NCBI GenBank assembly: GCA_951802425.1
Contig: OX637798.1
Coordinates: 3,286,001-3,350,000 of the forward strand
DNA from: Clavaria fumosa
Lineage: Eukaryota > Basidiomycota > Agaricomycetes > Agaricales > Clavariaceae
Reading direction: 5' to 3'
DNA length: 64,000 nucleotides
In this document: piece by piece, positions 23,159-32,306 of the stretch
How the letters are laid out: every line of letters starts with the position of its first letter
Position numbering within the stretch: position 1 is the stretch's first letter
The notes under the pieces: model-generated
Seen by the model: only the letters and a program-made list of their open reading frames with translations
What the model was told of the DNA's origin: nothing
Databases searched by the model: none
Program-made: the position numbers and the translations under genes

Positions 23159-26100
23159 TCAAGGCTGGGCATCTCGACCGGCTAATCGCGCCTTGTCCAG
23201 GTGCTTGAGGAAGAAGTCGCGGAGAAGAATTGCAGTGTTGGTAAGGTTCTGGCGGGGTTCCCAGGTATTCTCTTCGATGGGGTAGTCTTGCCACTTTACC
23301 AGGTACTTCACTCCTCGTCCTACTTTCTTCACATCCAGGATCTCTTCGACCTCATACTCCAAATGGTCATCGTCAATGGTCGGGGGGGGCAGAGGTGGTC
23401 GGGCTTGAGAAGCGAAAGAAGGGGGGATGAATGGGGTGAGGAGCAACTCATTAAATACGTCATGGATTCGCCAGGCCGGGGGCAGTTTGAGGCGATATCC
23501 AGCTGGCCCCACCTTTTCTATGATAGCGAAAGGTCCAGCGTGTTTGTTGAGTTTCTTGTTTGGGCGGTCCATTTTCAAGTTTCGCGTGTCGAGCCAAACT
23601 AAGTCTCCCTTCCCATACTCGCGGCTGGGTCGTTTTCCGCTGTCGTAGCTTTTCTTCATTGCTAGCGCGGCTTTCTCCATGGCTTCTTTGGCAGCACGTC
23701 GCGACTCTTCCAACTTCGCCATCCACTCATCAGCAGCTGGGTTCACTTCTGTCTGCGGGTGTATACCTCCATTCCAGGGGTGTCGGCCGTAGTCCAAGAA
23801 GAAGGGCGTGTAGCCTGTCGCGGAGTGTTCCCGGTTATTCAACGCAAATTCCGCTGTGCTCAACCACTCCGCCCAATCATCCTGGAGATGGTCGATGTAT
23901 CCCCGCAGGTAGGTCTCGATCTCCTGATTTACCCGTTCTGTTTGTCCGTCAGTTTGGGGATGGAAGGCGGTGCTTGGGTTAGCCTTTATCCCAATCATCC
24001 GGTAGAATTCCTTCATGAATCGAGAGATGAACTGCGGGCCACGATCGCTGACGACCTTCTGGGGGATTCTGTGGTTCTGGAATACTCGGTCGCGGAGGAT
24101 CCTCACTGCTCCCAGGCTCGTCAAGTCGAAACCGATCGCTTCGATGAGTGTGTGCTTGGTGAATTTGTCGACGATCACAAGGATGGAGTCAAACCCGCGG
24201 GATTGTGGTAACGGTCCTACTATGTCCCAGCTGATCACCCACCATGGGCCATTTGGGACTGGGTGCGGGTGTAGAGGCGTGGCGCGTTTGGTTCGATCGG
24301 GCTTGGTTCTCTGGCAACCTTCGCACCCGGACACGTACTTCTCCACATCCTTCACCATCTCGGGCCACCAGTAGGCCTTGACCATCGCGGTCTTCATTTT
24401 CTTTATTCCGGGGTGTCCTGCAATGGGAAGGTCGTGTTCGTAGTTGAGCACCACCTCGCGAACGGTTGCGGGTATCCACACAGTGTTGTTTCTCCACCAA
24501 AGCCCAAGGCAGTCTCGCGTCCAGCTGTCATCAATCTCCGTGGGCTTCGTGACGTGTTCTGCGCTCTTTTTCTGGAGGAGCGTCTCCATTTCCGAGGTAA
24601 AGCTGGTGCGTACGTCCATGTCGGTGGGGAGCACCTGGACGGGGGCATCTTCCTCGGCAGCGTCTCCATAGTCTGGCCTTTGCGAGAGGGTATCGGCTTT
24701 GGTGTTGCTTTTTCCAGTCCGATATTTGATCTTGAAGTCGAAACTTTGGAGTTCTCCATACCAGCGTATCTGTCGTGGCTTCAGTTTTTGGGGTTTTCTG
24801 AAGTATTGCAGGTTGGCGTGGTCCGTCCAAATCTCGAAGGTCTCATCCACTCCCACGAGGTACGCTCTCCACTCTCTTAAAGCCCTGATGACCGCGAGGA
24901 GCTCTTTATCATAGACATCATAATTCTTCTCGGTGGCTGTGAGGGCCTCGGAGATGTAGTCGACTGGTCTCCAGGTTCCATCAGGCTGCTGCTGTGAAAG
25001 AACGCCACCCGTCGCGAGGTTACTCGCGTCCGTTTCTACCTTCCACCTACCCGTGTCCTGGGGTAGGGCGAGGACCGGGGCTGAGACGAGCGCTCCTTTC
25101 ACATCCAGGAAAGCCGTGACCTGTTCGCTCTGCCAACACCAGGGGACATTGCCGGTGAGCTTAAACAGGGGTTTGGCTCGCGTGGACAGGTTGGGGATGA
25201 ATCTCCGCAAGTGGTTGACCATTCCCAGAAAGCATTGGAGTTCTTTGACATTTCGGGGCACGGGCCAGTTTCGGATGGCTTCCGCCTTGGCCGGGTCATG
25301 CTCGAGGCGATTGTGCGAGAGCCTGAGCCCAAGGTAGAACACCTCAGCCTTCTCGAACTCACATTTACTTAGCCAGAGGCACAGCCCATTCTCGCGGAAT
25401 CTCTGCAGGACTCGGTTCATCCAGTAACGGTGGGTCGCGAGGTCATCTGCGAAGATGATGACATCATCGATGTACGCGAGGACGTGTCCGCCGGCAATCT
25501 CCTCTCTCAGAATGTGGTTCATGAATCTCTGAAAGGTCGCGGGAGCATTCTGGAGTCCGAACCACATTACCATAGGTTCGAACAAACCTCGCAACATTAG
25601 GAACGCACATCTCTCCTGGTGCCCCTCCCACAACCTCATAGATGGAAATCCCCCTTTCGCATCGATCTTGGAGAAGATCCTGGCTCCACGCAGCTTGTCT
25701 ACACAGTCGCGGATGCGTGGCAGTGGGAACTTATCTTTGATGAGAAATGAATTGAGGCACGAATAGTCGATGATCGGTCGGAGTTTGTCCTTTTCTCGCT
25801 TGAAAAAGAATGGGCTGGCATAGGGTGATTTGGAAGGTCTTATCCTCCCTGATGCGAGCTGTTCGTCGATCCACCTGTTCATCTCAATCGTCTCTTCTCT
25901 CGTCAGTGAGTATAGTTTGGAGGATAAGTGGCCTGGGTCCTCACGGAACTCGATCTTGATGTCAAAATTGGGTCGCGGCTGGGGCAATTCATCCCATTTC
26001 GCTTCGCTGAAGACCGTTGGGTATAGCAATGGCCAGTCGGGTATATCCCCAGAGTCCGAAAAGCGAATGTCCATAGTCGTTTGTAGCGCATTGTCCCATA

Positions 26101-26704
26101 TACTACCTTTAGGATAGGCCCAAGGACTCGCGAGGTGTGGGTCAAAGTGGCAACTTGTGGGGCAGCGCTTGAAGGAAACCTTGCCTAGCGGCCAATCGAT
26201 CTCGGGGTTGTGTTTGGACAGCCAGTCATGCCCCAAGATGATCTTGTGCGATTTGGCAGCTCCAAGCAAGAAGTGTATTCGCTCCTGGTGGTCCCCTATT
26301 GTTAGCAGGAGGTCGATACCATAGCGGATCGGTCCGTTCTTGTTTGCCAAGCCGTCCACATTATACACTTTGATCAGGTTTTGCAGTGGAACGGGTTCCA
26401 GTCCAAGTTCCTTACACCAGGCCAGGTCCATAAAACAATTGGTACAACCTGAGTCGATTAAGACTTTAACGCCTCCCCATTCAGCCGTAGTCAGAGTCTC
26501 AAAGTGCGCCGGTAAGGTCAACTCTCTCTTCTGTCTCTTTGGTTTCTCTTCCGCGACTTTTGTCGTTCTGTTGTCCTCAAGTTTGTTTGCGCTCCGAGCA
26601 TGTCTCCGTTGCAAGATCGTGTATTTGGGTATACTTGCTATGGGTACAGGGGCGGGGGCGGGAATGTTGCTTGTACTATTACAGAGACACGAGTTCGGAC
26701 TCAC
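23159..26704 (-). CDS. Pol polyprotein of inner Gypsy: PR-RT-RH-IN-chromodomain
   Basis: 1181 open codons from 26704 to the stop at 23159. Domains in order: aspartic protease (VLIDSGCTNCFMD near residue 80); reverse transcriptase with YIDDVIIFADD near residue 400; RNase H starting ETDASNLATGGVLSQ; integrase zinc finger (HPGIKKMK to GCEGCQR); DDE core with SWDIVGPLPQSRGF, VSDRGPQFISRFMKEF and HPQTDGQTERVNQEIE; and a C-terminal chromodomain, YEVEEILDVKKVGRGVKYLV to EENTWEP, expected to target integration to modified histones. Gag ends at TGA 26701-26703 and pol overlaps it in the minus-one frame, so expression by ribosomal frameshift is likely. No ATG is present at the pol start (GTG), in agreement with this. 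All catalytic residues I looked for are present. Confidence 0.95.
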   Translation of the reverse strand: MSPNSCLCNSTSNIPAPAPVPIASIPKYTILQRRHARSANKLEDNRTTKVAEEKPKRQKRELTLPAHFETLTTAEWGGVKVLIDSGCTNCFMDLAWCKELGLEPVPLQNLIKVYNVDGLANKNGPIRYGIDLLLTIGDHQERIHFLLGAAKSHKIILGHDWLSKHNPEIDWPLGKVSFKRCPTSCHFDPHLASPWAYPKGSIWDNALQTTMDIRFSDSGDIPDWPLLYPTVFSEAKWDELPQPRPNFDIKIEFREDPGHLSSKLYSLTREETIEMNRWIDEQLASGRIRPSKSPYASPFFFKREKDKLRPIIDYSCLNSFLIKDKFPLPRIRDCVDKLRGARIFSKIDAKGGFPSMRLWEGHQERCAFLMLRGLFEPMVMWFGLQNAPATFQRFMNHILREEIAGGHVLAYIDDVIIFADDLATHRYWMNRVLQRFRENGLCLWLSKCEFEKAEVFYLGLRLSHNRLEHDPAKAEAIRNWPVPRNVKELQCFLGMVNHLRRFIPNLSTRAKPLFKLTGNVPWCWQSEQVTAFLDVKGALVSAPVLALPQDTGRWKVETDASNLATGGVLSQQQPDGTWRPVDYISEALTATEKNYDVYDKELLAVIRALREWRAYLVGVDETFEIWTDHANLQYFRKPQKLKPRQIRWYGELQSFDFKIKYRTGKSNTKADTLSQRPDYGDAAEEDAPVQVLPTDMDVRTSFTSEMETLLQKKSAEHVTKPTEIDDSWTRDCLGLWWRNNTVWIPATVREVVLNYEHDLPIAGHPGIKKMKTAMVKAYWWPEMVKDVEKYVSGCEGCQRTKPDRTKRATPLHPHPVPNGPWWVISWDIVGPLPQSRGFDSILVIVDKFTKHTLIEAIGFDLTSLGAVRILRDRVFQNHRIPQKVVSDRGPQFISRFMKEFYRMIGIKANPSTAFHPQTDGQTERVNQEIETYLRGYIDHLQDDWAEWLSTAEFALNNREHSATGYTPFFLDYGRHPWNGGIHPQTEVNPAADEWMAKLEESRRAAKEAMEKAALAMKKSYDSGKRPSREYGKGDLVWLDTRNLKMDRPNKKLNKHAGPFAIIEKVGPAGYRLKLPPAWRIHDVFNELLLTPFIPPSFASQARPPLPPPTIDDDHLEYEVEEILDVKKVGRGVKYLVKWQDYPIEENTWEPRQNLTNTAILLRDFFLKHLDKARLAGRDAQP

Positions 26705-27771
26705 TGCGTCTCTTCTCCAAAACCCTGCTCCTGGGTGGGAGCCGGCGGGAGCTGTTGTTGTTGTTGCTGGGCCTGCGGGGCACCAGCCATCTGTCTCTCT
26801 CTCTTGTATACCGCGAGCCTGTCGCGGAGTAACGCGAGTTCGTTCTCATATTCTTCCACCTCTACTGGGCCAGGGACCATCACGCAAACCTGCGGCCTCG
26901 GGACATAGGGTCGCGAGTCCGGGAGGTGGAAGTTTCGGGCGATGTGACCCACCTGGCCACAGCGGAAGCATCGACGTTCAGCCGCAGGAGCCCGCGTCTG
27001 GTCCACGATCATCCTGTCACCGGCACCAGCGGGATGGGGCATAATCTGAGGAGCAGGGGTGCGTTGCTGCTGCTGCGGAACAGAGGGGAAGCGAGGCGCG
27101 GGTCGCGGCGGGTTCGGGTTCGGGTAGCGCGGAGGCGTAGGGAGTGGTCGCGACTGCTGGAATTGGGTAGGGGCGGGGCGGTTGGCGTTTTGCTCACGTA
27201 TGATGGCGTCGAGCCTCCTCTGTTGGGCGTCCAATGTTTCGACCAGTTGCTTCCACTGGGCGTAGGTGATTGGCATGGGGTTGACATTGTAGACCCGCGT
27301 GGTCAGCCTCCGGTTAAGGTTTGTCTCCAACCAGTGGATTAACACGTCCGAGTCGTCGACCGGGTCCAATTCTGCCCTGCACATCAACGTCTCGAATAGG
27401 GCGAAGAACTCCGCAGCTTCTAGCGCTCCCTGTTTCAACTTGGCAATATCGTTTAGGGCGGTCACCATAATGTTAGGGTCATCGAAGGCCCTACGCAGAT
27501 CCAGGACGAAGTCTTCCCAAGTCCCAGCTACTCCAGCATTCAGGATTTCATCACCTCGCATGTTCGCCCATTCTGCTGCGAATCCTTCTCCTGTAATCTT
27601 ACTCAGCGCAAACAGGATCTTGTTCAAGTCACTGGCATAGAGCCCCTGGTTTCCCAGGAACTGTAGTCGGAGGGACCTGAGGAAGGTCCAGAAGTTCTTC
27701 TTGTTTCCATCAAAGGATGGAATGGCTAGGTCCAGCCTCGGCATTGGGGCTGCGGGGACGGCGTCTGCCAT
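26701..27771 (-). CDS. Gag of inner Gypsy
   Basis: 356 residues from ATG 27771 (MADAVPAAPMPRLDLAIPSF). Capsid-like core: NFWTFLRSLRLQFLGNQGLY and KITGEGFAAEWANM, then a Pro/Gln-rich linker (PVPQQQQ type), then a zinc knuckle at CFRCGQVGHIARNF whose last cysteine position is occupied by asparagine/phenylalanine. That may weaken nucleic-acid binding. The start is supported by the outer and third Gypsy copies, which have matching ATG codons at 19885 and 62610. Ends TGA at 26701-26703, overlapping pol. Confidence 0.88.
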   Translation of the reverse strand: MADAVPAAPMPRLDLAIPSFDGNKKNFWTFLRSLRLQFLGNQGLYASDLNKILFALSKITGEGFAAEWANMRGDEILNAGVAGTWEDFVLDLRRAFDDPNIMVTALNDIAKLKQGALEAAEFFALFETLMCRAELDPVDDSDVLIHWLETNLNRRLTTRVYNVNPMPITYAQWKQLVETLDAQQRRLDAIIREQNANRPAPTQFQQSRPLPTPPRYPNPNPPRPAPRFPSVPQQQQRTPAPQIMPHPAGAGDRMIVDQTRAPAAERRCFRCGQVGHIARNFHLPDSRPYVPRPQVCVMVPGPVEVEEYENELALLRDRLAVYKRERQMAGAPQAQQQQQQLPPAPTQEQGFGEETQ

Positions 27772-28585
27772 TTCGGGTGCGGGCGAGGGTGGCGGCGAGG
27801 GTTCTGACGGCGATGGATTCGCGGGTTGGAGTCGCGGTTCCGGTTCTGGAGTCGCAGGTGATTGTGGTGGTGGTGGTGGCGATGGTGCTTGTCGGGCTAA
27901 GCACTTGTCTAAACTCACGAAGTCTACGGGGGGTTCTGTATGAACTGGTGGTGCTGGGGGGGATGGGGTTGATAGGATGGGGGATGAAAGCGAGGGGTCG
28001 GTATTCGTGGACGATGAACTGTTTGACTCCGAGGAGGGTAAGTTCTGTCTGGATCTCCACGGAAACGTACGCGGGTTCGTTCGTCGGCTCGTCGTTGTCG
28101 CTGTTTACGTAGTCCTCGAGGTCATCGAGGTTAACGTCGATGGTGCTGTGTGCAGGCGATCTCGTGCCTGAGGTCGCGGAGTCTGGTAATGCAACTGCTA
28201 AGGCCTCTCTCAACCTCTGCTCTCGTCTGCTCTGTTCCTGTGCGTATAGCCTTCCGAAATAAGGCACAAGTCTTCTCTCCTCCTCAATGATCCACAGCTC
28301 GAAGGGGCGCAGCTCTCGCGGTCTTAGTACCGCAGTTTCCGTCTCTGAGACGTCGGATTCCGTAGGTGTGTCTGGGTAGAATTCAGTTCGTACGCGAGTG
28401 TCAAAGTACCTCGCCCAGTATTCGTCTTTTCCAAAGTCCAGGACTGTGGTGAGCCACTCGTCCGTTATATCCTCGTTACGCGTCAGGTACGCCAGGGTGA
28501 TTCTCTCGTCGTTCTGTTGCACATGACGGGCAGGGGGTAGGGAGGAAGCTAGGCTGACCGGGGTTTGACAGGGTCGAGGTAGCAA
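27710..28585 (-). CDS. Upstream ORF (ORF0) of inner Gypsy, unknown function
   Basis: 291 residues, starting MLPRPCQTPVSLASS and overlapping the gag start by 62 bases in another frame. It contains NDERITLAYLTRNEDITDEW, an acidic stretch DLEDYVNSDNDEP, then VSVEIQTELTLLGVKQFIVH and a Thr/Arg-rich tail. The third Gypsy (62549-63043) keeps a recognisable copy (DLEDYINSDNNKP, VSVEIQTELSLLGFEQFI), so the protein sequence has been conserved across elements. I recognise no domain. It may be a separate protein or an N-terminal gag extension reached by frameshift. Confidence 0.7.
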   Translation of the reverse strand: MLPRPCQTPVSLASSLPPARHVQQNDERITLAYLTRNEDITDEWLTTVLDFGKDEYWARYFDTRVRTEFYPDTPTESDVSETETAVLRPRELRPFELWIIEEERRLVPYFGRLYAQEQSRREQRLREALAVALPDSATSGTRSPAHSTIDVNLDDLEDYVNSDNDEPTNEPAYVSVEIQTELTLLGVKQFIVHEYRPLAFIPHPINPIPPSTTSSYRTPRRLREFRQVLSPTSTIATTTTTITCDSRTGTATPTRESIAVRTLAATLARTRNGRRRPRSPNAEAGPSHSIL

Positions 28586-28604
28586 GGGGTGGACGTTGAA
28601 ATTG

Positions 28605-29182
28605 TGTCAGTCCGAGTCCCTCACAGAAGCGAGAAGGGGAAAGAAGCTTGATTTCAACGTGAGGGCCTGTACTCATTACAAAGGCATTATATATACTGGG
28701 GAAGGGGGCTGTGTAGGAGGTGAGTCATAAGTAAGAGAAATGAGGCTACGCGCTCTGAGTCACGCGGGATAGGGGAGGCAATATAGGGAAAAGGGAATGC
28801 TGAATGAGGAAGGTAGCGGCGAGGTACGGATGCGGGGAGGACGACAGAAGGAATGCTTGGCGCAGTCTTGGCTGCCTGAGGGGAGACCTCAATTAGGCCC
28901 GTTTAGGTTAGATTGATTGATGGGGCACGTCAGAGGCATTTTTGCTGATCCGCCTCCATCACGAATTGTAAAGCGTGGGAAATCGTAAGGAACGCAGGTG
29001 TGGGCACGTGATGGGTGCTGGTTGCGGGCCTGTAGGCGCCTGGGGAGCCACAAGTGTGGAGTTGAGGTCGCGGGCGGGCGCTCAAGGTTGCCGGTGGTCA
29101 CATGGTCCCATACTCGGTCCTCATAACTAGCTCCTAGCACTTGTGGACTCAGTGATGGCGGCTTACGTAATGGATCCTGACA
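28605..29182 (-). repeat. 5' LTR of inner Gypsy
   Basis: 578 bases. In element orientation transcription starts here; the internal region follows as CAATTTCAACGTCC, which should include the primer binding site. The third Gypsy has the same bases at this place. Confidence 0.92.
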
Positions 29183-29187
29183 CAAGG

Positions 29188-31395
29188 AGTTCTTGGCTGT
29201 GATTCGGGCACTTTGTGAGTGGCGGGCATACCTCATTGGAGCAGATGAGACAATTGAGATCTGGACAGACCATGTGAACATCCAATACTTCTGGAAGCCC
29301 CAGAAGTTGAAACCGAGACAGGTTCGTTGGGTTGGGGAGCTCCAGTGCTTTGACTTTGAGATAAAGTATCGCACTGGCAAGTCGAATACAAAGGCAGATG
29401 CACTCTCCCGGAGACCGGACTATGGAGAGATGGTGGAGGAGGATGCACCAGTGCAGGTTTTCCCAGAAACAGAAGTTCGTGTGTCATTCACATTGGAAAT
29501 GGAGACGCTGCTCCAGAAAAATAGCACAGTACATGTACAGAAGCCGGAGGAGCTTGATGATGAGTGGATGCGAGATCGTGCTGGACTCTGGTGAAAGGGG
29601 ATAGTCACTTGGGTCCCCCTAGGAGCTTGTGAGGCTGTCCTTGAGTTTGAGCATGACCTCCCTGCTGCTGGACACCCTGGGCCCTGGAAGTTGAGAGCAG
29701 CACTAGTGAAGGGTTATTGGTGGCCAGACATGGTGAAAGATGCGGATTGGTATGCCCAGGGGTGTGAGACATGCCAGTGGATGAAGCCCGACCATACCAA
29801 GCGTGCTGCCCCACTGCACCCCCATCCGGTTCCCGATGGTCCCTGGTCGGTGATCTCATGGGACATAGTTGGTCCCCTCCCCCTCTCCCGTGGACATAAT
29901 GCCATCCTTGTCATTGTCGACAAGTTCACAAAACAGACACTGCTCGAAGCGATTGGGCTTGACCTCACGGGACTTGGAGCAGCGTGTCTCCTCCAGGATC
30001 GAGTGTTTCGTGACCATGGAGTCACTCACAAGGTTGTGAGTGACCGGGGGTCCCAGTTTGTGTCCTGCTTCATGAAGGAGTTCTACTCCATGATCCGGGT
30101 AAAGGCAAATCCAAGTACTGCCTTCCATCCACAGACTGATGGACAGATGGAATGGGTGAACCAGGAGATGGAGATCTATCTCCGGGCCTATGTGGACCAC
30201 CTCCAGGATGATTGGGCTGAGTGGTTGTTGACTGCTGAGTTTGCTCTTAACAATCGTGAGCACTCCACAACAGGACAGACACCTTTCTTCCTTGACTATG
30301 GCTGGCACCCATGGAATGGGGGGCTCCGCCCACCCTCAGAGGTAAACCCTGCTGCAGATGAGTGGATGGCTAAGCTCACGGATAGTGAATTGCGTGGGTA
30401 TTGGTACCCGCACGGGTTTTCTTCACAGGTATGGGTAGGTGCAGGTACGGGTAATGGACTCTGGACCCTTCCAAAACCCGTACCCTTCATAGGGGTACAT
30501 GGGTAGCCAGTCAGCATGGATCCTATTGTCGCATGTCCAGATTTGGCTGTCAGCTCAGTCAACTTGGGCATTGATTTGCATTGGTATGTGGAGTAAGTTA
30601 GGTCTAGTGAAGGACAATGATGTTATGGGTGTCACAGTACTGGCTGAAGTTGAAGGAGATGAGGAGGAGATGGCAGATGGGTGGGACACCATTGTATTTG
30701 TGCATAGCGTAGTTAGAAGTACAAACCTGTACCCATACCTGGCAGTTTAGTGGACCCGTACCCATGGGTAAGGGTACTGTCAGGTGCGGGTACGGGTACA
30801 GTCAAATTTACCCGTGGGTTACCCATGCCATTCACTACTCACGGAGTCCCGAAGAGCAGCCAAGGAAGTGATGGAGAAAGCAGCAGCTGCAATGAAGAGG
30901 AGCTATGGTGTTGGGATGCATCTGAGCTGTGAGTACTCTACAGGAGACCTGGTCTGGTTAGACACCTGGAACCTGAAAATGGACTGGCCCTCGAAGAAGC
31001 TTGACCATAAACGAGCAGGGCCCTTCGCCATTGAGGAGAAGGTGGGGCCAGCAGGGTATCGGCTCAAGCTCCCTCGGGCCTGGTGCATCCATTGGGTCTT
31101 CAATGAGTTGCTGTTGACACCTTACCATCCCCCTTCCTTCCCTTCTCAGAACCTGCCTCCCCCTCCACCCCCTACGATCGATGATGACCACCTGGAGTAT
31201 GATGTGGAGGCGATCCTTGATGTTAAGAAGGTGGGGTGTGGAGTGAGATACCTGGTGAAGTGGTTGGGATACCCTGTAGAGGAGAACACTTGGGAGCCAC
31301 GATGGAACCTCACCAATGTGGCACTGCTTCTCCAGGACTTCTTCCTTGCTCACCCCGACAAAGCCAAGCTAGCTGGTCGGGACGCCCAGCCTTAA
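29188..31395 (+). pseudogene. Pol of outer Gypsy, 3' part (RNase H, integrase, chromodomain)
   Basis: Continues the frame broken at 22588: ELLAVIRALCEWRAYLIGAD (RNase H), a TGA at 29592, then the integrase with HPGPWKLRAALVKGYWWPDM, SWDIVGPLPLSRGHNAI and VSDRGSQFVSCFMKEF. After the hAT-like insertion (30383-30837) it resumes ESRRAAKEVMEK and ends with a chromodomain (YDVEAILDVKKVGCGVRYLV, EENTWEP) at the stop near 31393-31395. The reading frame is otherwise well kept for such an old copy. Confidence 0.88.
30383..30837. mobile_element. hAT-like miniature inverted-repeat element
   Basis: 455 bases flanked by an exact 8-base target duplication, CTCACGGA (30375-30382 and 30838-30845). Ends are inverted: TAGTGAATTGCGTGGGTA on the left against TAGTGAATGGCATGGGTA read from the right. 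Inside each end there are many subterminal GGGTACGGGTA-like motifs, facing inwards from both sides, a common feature of hAT elements. No transposase is encoded. It interrupts the integrase of the outer Gypsy. Confidence 0.9.
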
Positions 31396-31406
31396 GAGGG
31401 GGGTGA

Positions 31407-31697
31407 TGTTAGGATCACTTATGTAAGCCATCCCAAAGTGCAGTTGTGGAGAAACTGGGGAGGGTTGTTGGAAGGTCACATGACCTGTGGCTGGGTCAGA
31501 TTATGTAATCATGTAAGATCACATGACCTGGGGCCTGGGCGCATCACATGATCCGAGGGTCCGAGCGTGGGAACACCAGCAAGTGCCGAAGCGTTCGCTA
31601 TAAGTACTTTTGCTTTTCCTTTTTTGTACTCTTTTCCCCTTATCTTAGTATTGTTGTCATGACCTTATGCTTAAGTTGTGTGAGACCCAGTCTGATA
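31407..31697 (+). repeat. 3' LTR of outer Gypsy
   Basis: 291 bases, TGTTAGGATCACTTATG to CCCAGTCTGATA. Differences from the 5' LTR are mostly C/T and G/A changes (for example CACGTGATCC against CACATGATCC). Confidence 0.9.
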
Positions 31698-32306
31698 CGT
31701 TCCTTTTCTCACAGCTTTGCCAGCTCTTTTTCTCGGCTTCGCCGTCTGGTCTGTGCTTTGTCTCAGTGAGATGCTATTGTTGTAGCAGATGTCTCACTCG
31801 AGTCTGATAAGTGCTGTTGACCCCCGGTTCCCTCGTCTGTGCTGCTCTTCTGCTCCTCTCGTGTCACTCAAAGATCAGCGCAGGTGAGCGGCTCAGCCTT
31901 CCGCACCTCAGCTCTCCGAGCTGACCTTCACCTCCAGATACGCTTTGTGGCCTCTCCTCACTTTGTTAGCTTGCCACATACATGTATCAGAGTACATGTG
32001 CACTCCTCTCAGCTGTCTCTGACTTTGACCTCATTTTTACACTGTGTAGTTTTCATTATCTACTCTTCTCCGGCCCCTCTCTCTTCTCCCTCCCTCTTTT
32101 CTTTCTTTGCACATCACACGGTCTCACCACCTTCCACCTATCCCCGCTCACTCTCATCTTCTTGCACCACCGCCATCCCCCTCACACACACATACTTAGG
32201 TTTTCTTTTAGCTTGTTTCTCTGCTCGCTTCCCAATTCAAACTCCCATTTGAGAAGGCCCTGCTGTGGCCTTCTCGGTAGTGCTAATGAGTCAGCCTGAG
32301 TGGCAG
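31698..32306. repeat. 3' piece of CT-rich repeat unit, copy 1
   Basis: Continuation of 18958-19045 after the outer Gypsy. Very pyrimidine-rich (CTCTTCTCCGGCCCCTCTC). It matches the uninterrupted copy at 32307-32990 closely, apart from a different segment near 32105-32210. No credible gene; short open frames are low-complexity. Confidence 0.65.

Larger units (their letters stand above)
22590..29182 (-). mobile_element. Nearly intact chromodomain Gypsy element (inner)
   Basis: 6593 bases on the minus strand, inserted in the RNase H region of the outer Gypsy. Its 5-base target duplication CAAGG is at 22585-22589 and 29183-29187. LTRs are 22590-23147 (558) and 28605-29182 (578), both TGTCAG to CTGACA. 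The polypurine tract GAGGAGGGGGCCA (minus strand) adjoins the left LTR at 23148-23160. Three long open frames are present: an upstream ORF, gag, and an uninterrupted 1181-residue pol. It may still be mobile, though its gag zinc knuckle lacks one cysteine. Confidence 0.95.
19046..31697 (+). mobile_element. Old Gypsy LTR retrotransposon (outer), broken by two later insertions
   Basis: Two LTRs of 291 bases (19046-19336 and 31407-31697) bound the element, and the 5-base target duplication CGTTC stands at 19041-19045 and 31698-31702. A purine-rich tract (AAGAGGGGGGTGA) precedes the right LTR. Order inside is gag, protease, RT, RNase H, integrase and chromodomain, as in chromoviruses. The RT/RNase H junction is interrupted by the inner Gypsy (22590-29182) and the integrase C-terminal part by a hAT-like miniature element (30383-30837). 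Several in-frame TGA codons (20173, 20981, 21293, 29592) make it inactive. Without insertions it would be about 5.6 kb. Confidence 0.93.

Noticed and set aside
23201..24880. Plus-strand open frames opposite the inner Gypsy pol
   Set aside because: They mirror the long pol frame on the minus strand; pol has all catalytic motifs.
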